DNA of 7,999 nucleotides from Verrucomicrobiota bacterium (GCA_026225155.1 JAMFSG010000215.1:1-7999); one strand, 5' to 3'; shown: positions 1-7,407, numbered from the stretch's first letter. Notes: generated by a model not told the origin, from the sequence alone. Translations and numbers: made by a program.

Positions 1-2
1 AT

Positions 3-626
3 CCGCTCACTCCGCCGCAGGCGGTAGAACTTGCTAAGTTTATTCTACGCGCAGAACAATTTCTTTTGCGTCACGACTTTGTTCACGGCGATCTCAAGCC
101 GGAAAATATTTTGGTATTGCGTGAAAATGACAATTTGCGTTTCAGGCTCATTGACCTCGGCAGCGTGTCGGAAATTTTCAGCCTGCAAGGCCGCGCGGGC
201 ACGCCGAGTTATCTCGCGCCGGAACGTTTCACCGGCGCGGCGATGACCGAACGCACGGAGATTTTTTCACTCGGCGTCACCCTTTACGAAGCGCTCACCG
301 GCAAGTTGCCTTACGGCGAAATCGAACCATTTCAAACTCCCATTTTCAAAACGGTGCGCCTGCTGACGACACTCAATCCACTCACGCCGTTGTGGCTAGA
401 GGCCATTCTGGCGCGCGCATTGTCGGTCGCGCCGGAACAACGTTACGAGAATTGCAGCGAGATGCTTTTTGAACTGGAAAATCCGACAAAAGTCCGACCG
501 TTTTACCAGCCAGGCACACCGTTGCTGGAACGCAATCCACTGTTGTTTTTCAAGCTCGGATTTTTCATTTTGCTCGCTATCACATGCGGCTTGTTGCTTG
601 TCATTTTCCATCTGCTCAGACGATGA
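3..626 (+). CDS. Ser/Thr protein kinase, C-terminal part, membrane-anchored (5' end outside window)
   Basis: The reading frame is open from the window edge, so the N-lobe lies upstream; 207 residues are visible. The catalytic loop reads HGDLKPEN (Asp codon 90-92, Lys 96-98, Asn 105-107). The metal-binding motif is DLG (153-161) instead of DFG, and the activation segment ends in GTPSYLAPE (198-224), followed by FSLGVTLYEALTG. The canonical HRD arginine is glycine, so this is a non-RD kinase. The protein ends with a strongly hydrophobic stretch (about 541-618) and two arginines, predicting a cytosolic kinase held by one C-terminal membrane helix. From family knowledge, kinases of this kind, often fused to a PP2C-type phosphatase domain at the N-terminus, lie beside nitrate-assimilation genes, for example PA1782 in Pseudomonas aeruginosa. 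Whether a phosphatase domain exists here cannot be seen. The stop codon is 15 bases before the flavoprotein gene, suggesting co-transcription and a regulatory role in nitrate uptake or reduction; its substrate is unknown. Confidence 0.9.
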   Translation, partial: PLTPPQAVELAKFILRAEQFLLRHDFVHGDLKPENILVLRENDNLRFRLIDLGSVSEIFSLQGRAGTPSYLAPERFTGAAMTERTEIFSLGVTLYEALTGKLPYGEIEPFQTPIFKTVRLLTTLNPLTPLWLEAILARALSVAPEQRYENCSEMLFELENPTKVRPFYQPGTPLLERNPLLFFKLGFFILLAITCGLLLVIFHLLRR

Positions 627-641
627 CTAATCATTATCACC

Positions 642-2414
642 ATGCAAATCATTCCATTCATTCCTGAAAATGCGCCGTTCAATTCCGAACAGCGGCTTTG
701 GCTCAACGGCTATATGGCCGGCCTGTTCGCGGGCAAAGGTTATGTGCATGTCAGCGAGGCGGGCGCGTTGGGAAATAATTCCGCCACTGCGAGTGTGCCG
801 TTGTTGATCTTATTCGGCAGCCAGACCGGCACGGCGGAAAAACTGGCGAAGCAGATCGCGAAGGAATCGAAATCGCGCGGTTGCGTTCCGCGCGTGACGG
901 ATGCGGCGGAACATTCCAAAATTGACTGGAGCAAGGAAATCAATCTGCTCGTTGTCACCAGCACTTACGGCGACGGCGACATGCCGGACAACGCGCAGGG
1001 TTTTTGGGATTGGTTGCAGACGGATGCCGCAAATTCACTTACGCATCTGAATTTTTCCGTGCTCGCGCTCGGCGACACGAACTATGAACAATTCTGCGCC
1101 GCTGGGAAAAAAATTGACGCGCGTCTGGAACAAATCGGCGCGAAACGAATTCATCCGCTCGCCGATTGCGATCTGGATTATGAAGCCAAAACGAAAAGCT
1201 GGCAGGACGGCGCGCTCGCCGCAATTATCCCGGTGGAAAATTCCGCAGCCGGTCATGTCGCCATTGAAGAAAAATCCTCGGCGACTTCCGCTGCGGAAAG
1301 TTATTCCAAAACCAATCCGTTTCCTGCGCGGCTGCTCACGAATCGCAAACTCAACGCCGACGGCTCGGAAAAAGAAACGCGACATTTCGAGATTTCGCTC
1401 GCTGATTCCGGGTTAAATTATGACGCAGGCGATGCGCTGGGAATTTTTCCGACCAATTGTTCCGCGCTCGTCGAAGATTTGCTCGCGGCGCTCGGTTGTA
1501 ACGGCGACGAAATCGTGGCTGCGCCCGGCGGCGAATTGTCATTTCGCAAAGCGCTCGCCAACACGTTTGACATCACCAAACCATCGCCGGAATTGTTGCA
1601 ACGCATCGCTGAAAAAAATTCTGCAGTGCGTGAACTGCTCGCGTCGGAACACAAAGATGATCTGCGGAAATGGCTTTGGGGTCGTGAAATGATAGACTTG
1701 CTGCTCGCAACGCCGGACGCAAAATTTTCCGCCGCCGAATTTTTGCCGCTGCTGAAAAAACTCGCGCCGCGTTTGTATTCCATTTCTTCCAGCCCAAAAG
1801 CGCACGCGGGCGAAGTGCATCTCACCATCAACGTCGTGCGCCATCAATCGCATGGCCGCACGCGCAAAGGCGTCGCCTCAACTTTTCTGGCCGACCGCGT
1901 CAACGATGAGACGCGCGTTCCCATTTTTGTGCAAACGTCCCACGGCTTCAGGTTGCCCGCAAATGGCGACACGCCAGTCATCATGGTTGGTCCGGGCACG
2001 GGCGTCGCGCCGTTTCGTGCGTTCCTCCATGAACGGCGTGCCGTCGCGGCAACGGGAAAAAACTGGCTTTTTTTCGGCGAGCAGCGCGCGGCGAATGATT
2101 TTTATTATCGCGAGGAACTGGAAAAAATGTTCACCGACGGTCATCTCACAAAATTGTCCACGGCGTTCTCTCGCAATCAAGCGGAGAAAATTTACGTCCA
2201 GAACCGTATGTTGGAAAACGCTGCCGAATTATGGTCGTGGCTTGAAGCGGGCGCGCATTTTTACGTTTGCGGCGACGCTTCGCGCATGGCGAAGGACGTG
2301 GACGCGGCGCTTCATAAAATCATTGAAACGGCGGGCGGCAAAAGCGCGGACGACGTAAAAAATTATCTCGCTAAAATGAAGACGGACAAACGCTACCAAC
2401 GCGACGTTTATTGA
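642..2414 (+). CDS. cysJ: CysJ-type NADPH diflavin reductase (sulfite reductase alpha-like), probable electron donor for nitrate/nitrite reduction
   Basis: This 590-residue protein has the full layout of the sulfite reductase flavoprotein, close to the usual 600. A short N-terminal helix motif lies at residues 7-29. The FMN-binding flavodoxin domain spans about 53-197, with the phosphate loop GSQTGT at 59-64 and STYGDGDMP after it. An Ala/Ser-rich linker follows (about 200-222), then an FAD domain with RLYSISSSP at 377-385. The NADPH domain has GPGTGVAPF from residue 450, CGD at 543-545, and the typical C-terminus KRYQRDVY with a final tyrosine. It moves electrons from NADPH through FAD to FMN and on to a partner. 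The partner is inferred to be the NirA-like hemoprotein encoded immediately downstream, and perhaps the nitrate reductase, rather than a CysI sulfite reductase. The ATG at 642 fits the family N-terminus; no clear Shine-Dalgarno is seen. The stop lies 2 bases before the next ATG, suggesting translational coupling. Confidence 0.93.
   Translation: MQIIPFIPENAPFNSEQRLWLNGYMAGLFAGKGYVHVSEAGALGNNSATASVPLLILFGSQTGTAEKLAKQIAKESKSRGCVPRVTDAAEHSKIDWSKEINLLVVTSTYGDGDMPDNAQGFWDWLQTDAANSLTHLNFSVLALGDTNYEQFCAAGKKIDARLEQIGAKRIHPLADCDLDYEAKTKSWQDGALAAIIPVENSAAGHVAIEEKSSATSAAESYSKTNPFPARLLTNRKLNADGSEKETRHFEISLADSGLNYDAGDALGIFPTNCSALVEDLLAALGCNGDEIVAAPGGELSFRKALANTFDITKPSPELLQRIAEKNSAVRELLASEHKDDLRKWLWGREMIDLLLATPDAKFSAAEFLPLLKKLAPRLYSISSSPKAHAGEVHLTINVVRHQSHGRTRKGVASTFLADRVNDETRVPIFVQTSHGFRLPANGDTPVIMVGPGTGVAPFRAFLHERRAVAATGKNWLFFGEQRAANDFYYREELEKMFTDGHLTKLSTAFSRNQAEKIYVQNRMLENAAELWSWLEAGAHFYVCGDASRMAKDVDAALHKIIETAGGKSADDVKNYLAKMKTDKRYQRDVY
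660..728 (+). other. N-terminal helix motif of the flavoprotein (copy 1 of a four-copy operon-wide motif)
   Basis: Residues 7-29 of the flavoprotein begin IPENAPF and continue with EQR..LNG..AGL. The segment precedes the flavodoxin fold. E. coli CysJ has a comparable N-terminal stretch (LTPTQLAWVSGYFWGML), and from family knowledge the first 50 or so residues of that protein are needed for octamer formation. Here the motif recurs in NirA and twice in the nitrate reductase tail. Confidence 0.75.
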
Positions 2415-2416
2415 GC

Positions 2417-4129
2417 ATGAACAGTAATTTCATTCCCATCCGGCATATCAATGGCTCGCCGTTGACCGAGGAACAGCAGAAATTTCTTGATGGTTTTTTT
2501 GCGGGTTTGACCGCGCATGGCGTCACGTTCGGCGATGTTGAAGCCGCACCAGTTGAGGAGAAAAAAGTTTCGCTCGACGATCTGATCTTTGAAGAACGCG
2601 TGAAGCGCGAGCTCCATCCGCTCGACGCTTACGAACAAATCGTTGAAAATGCCGTCGGCAATAAAGCGCCGGACAAAGAAGAAGTTTTTCGTTTCAAGTG
2701 GAACGGGCTTTTTTTCCTTTCGCCGAACAAGGAAGCGTTCATGTCGCGGCTGCGGATTCCCGGCGGTTTGCTGAAAACTTTCCAACTGCGTGAGTTGGCA
2801 AAAATCGCGAAGGAACTGACCAGTGGTTACGTCCAGATCACCACGCGCGCAAATCTGCAGATGCGGCTCATCCAGCCACGCGATTGCCCGGAATTTTTGC
2901 AACGCGTCCAGAATGTCGGCCTGCACACGCGCGGCGCGGGTGCCGACAACATCCGCAATCTCACGGCGAATCCCACGGCGGGTATTGATCCGCACGAATT
3001 GATGGACGTGATGCCGCTGTGCAATGAACTCGCCCACATCATCATCAATGACCGTTCATTTTACGATTTGCCGCGAAAATTTAATATCGCCTTCGACGGC
3101 GGCGGATTGATCGGCACGGTCGAGGATACAAATGACATCGGTGCCAAAGCGGTGAAGATTGGTGACGAAATTTTCTTCCGTATCGCACTCGGCGGTGCAA
3201 CCGGACACAAAGCTTTCGCTCGCGATCTCGGCGTTTTAGTGAAACCCGCCGAGTTGAACAAAGTCATCGTTGCGCTCGTCCGCGTTTATATCGCCAACGG
3301 CAATCGCGGCGACCGCAAAAAGGCGCGGCTGAAACATTTGCTGGAAACGTGGTCATTGGAAAAATATCTGGACGAGACCGAGAAAATTCTTGGTGGCAAA
3401 TTGCAGCGAGCGCCGGCGGATTTGAAGGTGGAATATGGCGACGCGAAATTGCCGCATTCTCACATCGGAATTTTTCCACAGAAACAAAAAGGTTTGAACT
3501 ACATCGGCGTGGCCATGCCCGTCGGACAGATTACGCCGAAACAAATGTTGCGCATCGCGGAGATCGCCGAACTGTATGGCTCCGGCGAAATCCGGCTGAC
3601 GGTGTGGCAAAATTTCATCATCCCCAACGTGCCGGACGCCTACGTTGAAACGGTAAAAAAAGCACTGCGCAAAACGGGTTTTGACACGCAGCAAAGTTTG
3701 TTGCGCGGCGGGCTGATCGCCTGCACGGGAAATTCATTCTGCAAATTCGCGCAATCGAACACGAAAGGTCACGCGCTTGAATTGGCGGATTACCTTGATA
3801 AAAAAATCACGCTGGATGCGCCGGTCAATATCCATCTCACCGGCTGTCCGAATTCCTGCGCGCAACATTACATGGGCGACATCGGTTTGCTCGGCACTAA
3901 AGTGCGTGGCGAGGATGGTTATCATGTTTTTATCGGCGGCGGTTTTGGCGCAAACCAAGCCGTCGGGCGGCAGATTTTTTCCGGCGTGTCCGTGGATGAC
4001 TTGAAAACGACGCTGGAAAAAATGTTGAAAGGATATTTGCGGCGGCGCGCAACGGGTGAGACGTTTCAGAAATTCACCGCACGGCATGATTTAAATACCC
4101 TGCAAGCCGTGTTCACCAACGAAGAATGA
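2417..4129 (+). CDS. nirA: NirA-type siroheme/[4Fe-4S] nitrite reductase
   Basis: This protein of 570 residues (from the ATG at 2417) belongs to the nitrite/sulfite reductase hemoprotein family. It shows the two-fold repeat of that family: ferredoxin-like half-domains at about residues 109-170 and 359-420, each followed by a NIR/SIR siroheme-binding domain (about 175-335 and 428-565). The four cluster and siroheme cysteines are present as Cx5C (C436, C442, in CTGNSFC) and Cx3C (C477, C481, in TGCPNSC). It should reduce nitrite to ammonium with six electrons in the cytoplasm. Sulfite reductase activity is possible by homology, but the nitrate reductase next door favours nitrite. NirA enzymes are usually ferredoxin-dependent; the adjacent diflavin reductase suggests NADPH as the source here. 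The N-terminus (residues 14-32) carries an extra helix motif related to that of the flavoprotein. A TTG at 2411 overlaps the previous stop, but the ATG two codons later is the more likely start. No Shine-Dalgarno is visible, consistent with coupling. Confidence 0.92.
   Translation: MNSNFIPIRHINGSPLTEEQQKFLDGFFAGLTAHGVTFGDVEAAPVEEKKVSLDDLIFEERVKRELHPLDAYEQIVENAVGNKAPDKEEVFRFKWNGLFFLSPNKEAFMSRLRIPGGLLKTFQLRELAKIAKELTSGYVQITTRANLQMRLIQPRDCPEFLQRVQNVGLHTRGAGADNIRNLTANPTAGIDPHELMDVMPLCNELAHIIINDRSFYDLPRKFNIAFDGGGLIGTVEDTNDIGAKAVKIGDEIFFRIALGGATGHKAFARDLGVLVKPAELNKVIVALVRVYIANGNRGDRKKARLKHLLETWSLEKYLDETEKILGGKLQRAPADLKVEYGDAKLPHSHIGIFPQKQKGLNYIGVAMPVGQITPKQMLRIAEIAELYGSGEIRLTVWQNFIIPNVPDAYVETVKKALRKTGFDTQQSLLRGGLIACTGNSFCKFAQSNTKGHALELADYLDKKITLDAPVNIHLTGCPNSCAQHYMGDIGLLGTKVRGEDGYHVFIGGGFGANQAVGRQIFSGVSVDDLKTTLEKMLKGYLRRRATGETFQKFTARHDLNTLQAVFTNEE
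2456..2512 (+). other. N-terminal helix motif of the nitrite reductase (copy 2)
   Basis: Residues 14-32 of the NirA-like protein contain T.EQ.KFLDG..AGL, ahead of the first ferredoxin-like half-domain. It shares EQ, a leucine, the glycine and AGL with the flavoprotein copy. It matches the first nitrate reductase tail copy (714-733) at 9 of 18 positions. As far as I know, plant and cyanobacterial NirA proteins do not carry it. Confidence 0.7.
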
Positions 4130-4134
4130 AATTC

Positions 4135-4138
4135 AGGA
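4135..4138 (+). promoter_or_regulatory. Shine-Dalgarno site of the nitrate reductase gene
   Basis: AGGA lies 8 bases before the ATG at 4147, in the 17-base gap after the nirA stop. It is the clearest ribosome-binding site in the operon and supports 4147 as the start. Confidence 0.6.
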
Positions 4139-4146
4139 ACGACTAA

Positions 4147-6468
4147 ATGTTTGAAACTTCCGCGCAAAACGTTCGCACCGTCTGTCCGTATTGCGGTGTC
4201 GGTTGCGGGATGGTTTTGCAGGTTGAAAACGGTCGCATCGTCAAAGTCAACGGCGACAAGCAGCATCCCGCCAATTTCGGACGGCTGTGCACCAAAGGCG
4301 TCACCTGCGCAGAAGCACTTACCGCGCCCGGCCGGTTGACTGCCGCCTTCACGCGCGAAAATCGTGCCGCCGAAATGAAACGGTTGCAGGTCGGTGCCGC
4401 CATTGCCGAAGCCACAACTCGATTCCGTAAAATCATTGAACAATATGGACCGGACGCCGTAGCATTTTATGTTTCCGGCCAGCTTTCAATGGAGGCGCAA
4501 TATCTCGCCGGAAAATTGTGCAAAGGTTTTTTGCGCACCAACAATATTGATTCCAACTCGCGGCTGTGCATGTCGAGCGCGGCCAGCGGCTACAAACTTT
4601 CGCTCGGCGCAGACGGGCCGCCCGGTTCGTATCAGGATTTTGAAAAATTGGATTGTGCGCTCGTCATCGGCGCAAACATGGCGGAATGTCATCCGATTTT
4701 ATTTTTGCGGCTGCTGGATCGGAAAAAATCCGGCGCGAAAATCATCGTGGTTGATCCACGCCGCACGCCGACGGCGGACAAGGCGGATTTGTTTTTGCAA
4801 ATCAAACCGGGAACCGATCTGGCGTTGCTGAACGGACTGCTGCACTTGCTGGTAAAAAATAATTGCGTGGATGAAAATTTTATTTCGCGCCACACGGAAG
4901 GCTGGGATGAACTGCGCAATTTTCTGGAAGATTTTCCGCCGACACGCGTTGCGGAGATTACCGGCTTGTGCGAAACGGATATTTGCCTTGCCGCCCAATG
5001 GATCGGTGCAGCGCCGGAATTCACGACGTTTTGGACGATGGGCTTGAACCAAAGCACGCACGGCACCTGGCACACGAACGCAATCTGCAATCTCCATCTC
5101 GCGACGGGAAAAATCTGTCGTCCGGGCAGCGGACCATTTTCTTTGACCGGACAGCCAAACGCGATGGGCGGGCGCGAAGTCGGATATTTGAGCCATTCAT
5201 TGCCCGGCCAGCGCGCGGTGAATTCCGAAGCCGACCGGGCTTTCGTCGAACAGCTTTGGGGCGTGCCGCCGAAAACCATCCAGCCCAAACCGGGATTGGA
5301 CGCCGTCGAACTGTTCAAAAAAATGGCGACCGGCGAAGTCAAAGCCGTCTGGATTATCGGCACTAATCCGGTCGCTTCGATGCCGAACCGTTCGCGCATC
5401 ATCGCCGGATTGGAACGCGCGGAAATTGTCATCGTGCAGGACGCGTTTCATCCGACGGAAACTTCGCGTTACGCGGACATTTTGCTGCCCGGCGCGTTGT
5501 GGGCCGAAGCCGAAGGCACGATGGTGAATTCCGAACGCAACATCACGTTGATGCAAGCCGCGCTGCCGCCGCCGGGTGACGCGCAGGCGGATTGGGAAAT
5601 TCTCGCGCAGGCGGCACGGCATTTTGGTTTCGGCGAAAATTTCAATTACAAAAATGCCGGCGACGTCTTTGATGAAATCCGGCAATCGTGGAATCCAAAA
5701 ACGGGTTACGATCTGCGCGGCATTTCCTACGAACGTCTGCGACGGCAATCCTGCCAGTGGCCGTGCGCCCCCGGCGAAAAAACCGGCAAACCGATCCGCT
5801 ATCTAAATCTGGAGAAGAATTTCGCCGCGCCGAAGATTTATTTTCCGACGGCATCCGGCCGGGCGCGGTTTTTTGCGCGTCCGTTTTTGCCGCCCGCCGA
5901 ATTGCCCGACGCAGAATTTCCGTTTGCGCTGACGACCGGCCGCGTTGCGCACCAATGGCACACGCTCACCAAAACCGGCAAGATTTCTACGCTGAACAAA
6001 CTTAATCCCGGCGCGTTTGTGGAAATTCATCCGGAAGATGCGCTCGCGCTCGGCATCGAAAACGGCGGCTTGGTCAAAGTCCGTTCGCGCCGAGGCTTTG
6101 CCGTTTATCCAGCGCAAATCACCCCACGCGTGCGCCCAGGCGATTGTTTTGCGCCGTTTCATTGGAATGATTTATTTGGTGAAAATCTGGCGGTAAATGC
6201 CGCGACGAGCGAGGCTGTGGACGCCATTTCTTTGCAACCGGAATTCAAATTCAGCGCCGTGGCATTGTCGGCCGTGCACGTGGAATTGCCGGATGATTTT
6301 ACATCAGAACAGAAAAAGTTTTTGGATTTATTTTTGATCGGAATTTCTACCAGCAATGCGCGCTCGCCTGTCATTCCTGAAACCGCTCCGTTCACTCCGA
6401 GCCAGCGCGAACATATCAATCGAATGCTGGCGCAATTTCGTGAGCCAGAAAATGAAGCGGCGATTTGA
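4147..6468 (+). CDS. nasA: Assimilatory nitrate reductase, Mo-bis-MGD catalytic subunit, with unusual C-terminal tail
   Basis: This 773-residue member of the molybdopterin oxidoreductase family reduces nitrate to nitrite in the cytoplasm; no Tat or other signal peptide is visible. The N-terminal [4Fe-4S] cysteines are C13, C16, C20 and C48, followed by the conserved lysine K50. The likely molybdenum ligand is C141 in SRLCMSSAASGYK. Typical family blocks follow: VVDPRRTPTADKADL, then GLNQSTHGTWHTNAICNLHL, then GPFSLTGQPNAMGGREVGY. The dinucleotide-binding C-terminal domain spans about 594-706. Length and layout match the cyanobacterial NarB/NasA group. There is no C-terminal BFD-like [2Fe-2S] domain as in Klebsiella NasA, so electrons must come from a partner. 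Instead residues 707-773 form a tail with two short helical motifs (714-733 and 742-764) resembling the N-termini of the nirA and cysJ products. The name nasA follows Klebsiella usage; in Bacillus the same symbol is a transporter. Dissimilatory Nap is less likely because there is no signal peptide. Confidence 0.93.
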   Translation: MFETSAQNVRTVCPYCGVGCGMVLQVENGRIVKVNGDKQHPANFGRLCTKGVTCAEALTAPGRLTAAFTRENRAAEMKRLQVGAAIAEATTRFRKIIEQYGPDAVAFYVSGQLSMEAQYLAGKLCKGFLRTNNIDSNSRLCMSSAASGYKLSLGADGPPGSYQDFEKLDCALVIGANMAECHPILFLRLLDRKKSGAKIIVVDPRRTPTADKADLFLQIKPGTDLALLNGLLHLLVKNNCVDENFISRHTEGWDELRNFLEDFPPTRVAEITGLCETDICLAAQWIGAAPEFTTFWTMGLNQSTHGTWHTNAICNLHLATGKICRPGSGPFSLTGQPNAMGGREVGYLSHSLPGQRAVNSEADRAFVEQLWGVPPKTIQPKPGLDAVELFKKMATGEVKAVWIIGTNPVASMPNRSRIIAGLERAEIVIVQDAFHPTETSRYADILLPGALWAEAEGTMVNSERNITLMQAALPPPGDAQADWEILAQAARHFGFGENFNYKNAGDVFDEIRQSWNPKTGYDLRGISYERLRRQSCQWPCAPGEKTGKPIRYLNLEKNFAAPKIYFPTASGRARFFARPFLPPAELPDAEFPFALTTGRVAHQWHTLTKTGKISTLNKLNPGAFVEIHPEDALALGIENGGLVKVRSRRGFAVYPAQITPRVRPGDCFAPFHWNDLFGENLAVNAATSEAVDAISLQPEFKFSAVALSAVHVELPDDFTSEQKKFLDLFLIGISTSNARSPVIPETAPFTPSQREHINRMLAQFREPENEAAI
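6286..6345 (+). other. First helix motif in the nitrate reductase tail (copy 3, NirA-like)
   Basis: Residues 714-733 include FTSEQKKFLDLFLIG, just beyond the end of the molybdopterin dinucleotide-binding domain. Aligned without gaps to residues 14-31 of the nirA product it shares T, E, Q, K, F, L, D, F and G (9 of 18). Confidence 0.7.
6370..6438 (+). other. Second helix motif in the nitrate reductase tail (copy 4, CysJ-like)
   Basis: Residues 742-764 begin IPETAPF (743-749) followed by QR at 753-754 and N...A. Aligned without gaps to residues 7-28 of the flavoprotein it shares 10 of 22 positions. The underlying DNA is also similar: 12 consecutive identical bases (658-669 and 6371-6382) and 26 of 36 over the first twelve codons. 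Confidence 0.72.
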
Positions 6469-6503
6469 ATTTTAATCAAACCCCAATTTGTCATATTTCA
6501 CCT

Positions 6504-6962
6504 GTGAAAATTCGCCAGCTTTACATTTCGCTAGGCCATAATTATTTTGGTCACCATGGCCAGCTCGCTGGGAAAAATCCGATCGTGGAAGTTCCGGAAA
6601 TTGAATGCGTGGCCGGACGCGGCATCCGCGGCGACCGTTTTTTTGACTTCAAAGAAAATTACAAAGGGCAGATCACCTTCTTCGCGCTGGGAGTGCATGA
6701 TGCACTTTGTCATGAACTGAAGCTCACTGAAATTTCGCCCGCAGGCTATCGTCGCAACGTCATCACCGAAGGCATGGATTTGAATTTGCTCGTCGGCCGG
6801 GAATTTGAAATTCAAGGTGTGCGTTTTTCCGGCATGACCGAATGTGCTCCGTGTTACTGGATGGATCAGGCATTTGCGCCGGGCGCGGAAAATTTTCTGA
6901 AAGGGCGCGGTGGCTTGCGTGCGGCCATTTTGACCGATGGTTTTTTGCGCATTGAAAAATGA
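6504..6962 (+). CDS. MOSC-domain protein, probable molybdenum-cofactor sulfur carrier or handling protein
   Basis: This 152-residue single-domain protein contains the MOSC signatures VAGRGIRGDRFFDF, then RRNVITEG, and a cysteine pair at C114 and C117 (ECAPCYWMDQA). MOSC proteins are known or predicted to carry sulfur for, or bind, the molybdenum cofactor. The position between the nitrate reductase gene and mobA/moaA remnants supports a role in cofactor supply or maturation of that enzyme, which is an inference. I chose the GTG at 6504, because relatives typically begin with M-K-I followed by this same strand. A TTG at 6465 overlapping the nasA stop would add 13 residues (MNFNQTPICHISP) with no recognisable function. 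Neither start has a convincing Shine-Dalgarno. The gap from the nasA stop is 35 bases. The end overlaps the mobA start in an ATGA. Confidence 0.85.
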   Translation: MKIRQLYISLGHNYFGHHGQLAGKNPIVEVPEIECVAGRGIRGDRFFDFKENYKGQITFFALGVHDALCHELKLTEISPAGYRRNVITEGMDLNLLVGREFEIQGVRFSGMTECAPCYWMDQAFAPGAENFLKGRGGLRAAILTDGFLRIEK

Positions 6963-7405
6963 ATTTTAGCGCTGTCATCCTCGCCGGTGGAAAATCTTCG
7001 CGCATGGGCCGTGCCAAGGCGTGGCTCGAAATTAGCGGCCAAACTTTGCTCGCGCGGCAAAACCAGCTCGCACGCAAAATCGGTGCGGCGGAAATTTTCA
7101 TTTCCGGTCACGCCAAAAAAAATTATTCCGAATTTGGCTGTCGCGTGTTGGCCGATAAATTTCCGGATGCCGGACCGCTGCCAGGCATCGAACGCGCATT
7201 AGCTGCCGCAACTTCGCCGCTATTGCTAATGCTGGCGGTGGATTTGCCGGAAATGAAGGCAATATTTTTGCGACGGCTGGTGGCGGAATATTCCGAAAAT
7301 TTTGGCGTGATTCCGCGCCACGAAAAGAACCTCGAACCGCTTGCCGAGTTGTTTGGCTTTGGCCCGGCGAAATTTTCCGACTTAAAAAGCATGGCGTTAC
7401 CGTAG
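6959..7405 (+). CDS. mobA: Truncated MobA-like molybdenum cofactor guanylyltransferase (5' portion of the chimera)
   Basis: This 148-codon frame could still be translated, coupled to the MOSC gene by the ATGA overlap. Full MobA proteins are about 190-200 residues and attach GMP to molybdopterin to make MGD, which the nitrate reductase needs. The N-terminal GTP-binding signature LAGGxSxRMG is intact. In the usual following GxDK the aspartate is alanine (GRAKAW), with the lysine kept. The last 16 or so residues, after GFGPAKF or from it onward, are not MobA: they are MoaA sequence and then out-of-frame codons. The missing C-terminal region contributes to the fold and substrate site, so I expect no activity, but this is not certain. 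Confidence 0.7.
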   Translation: MNFSAVILAGGKSSRMGRAKAWLEISGQTLLARQNQLARKIGAAEIFISGHAKKNYSEFGCRVLADKFPDAGPLPGIERALAAATSPLLLMLAVDLPEMKAIFLRRLVAEYSENFGVIPRHEKNLEPLAELFGFGPAKFSDLKSMALP

Positions 7406-7407
7406 GT

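Noticed and set aside
642..4129. Assimilatory sulfite reductase pair (CysJ plus hemoprotein) rather than nitrite reduction
   Set aside because: Homology alone allows it. The tight operon with nitrate reductase, the MOSC and cofactor genes and the kinase, and the motif shared with the nitrate reductase tail, favour nitrate assimilation. Not excluded biochemically.
4689..5432. Long open frame on the - strand inside the nitrate reductase gene
   Set aside because: It lies wholly opposite a strongly conserved coding region, its translation resembles no known protein, and such antisense frames are common in genes of this codon use.
6465..6503. N-terminal extension of the MOSC protein from TTG 6465
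   Set aside because: The 13 extra residues look non-family, and relatives start at the position matching GTG 6504.
7370..7377. Programmed frameshift joining the mobA-like frame to the moaA frame
   Set aside because: Reaching the MoaA frame needs a -1 shift, but the bases (aaa ttt tcc in frame) do not form a canonical slippery heptamer, and re-pairing would mismatch. The T4 run is also short for transcriptional slippage. A one-base deletion in a pseudogene is simpler, and large parts of both genes are missing anyway.
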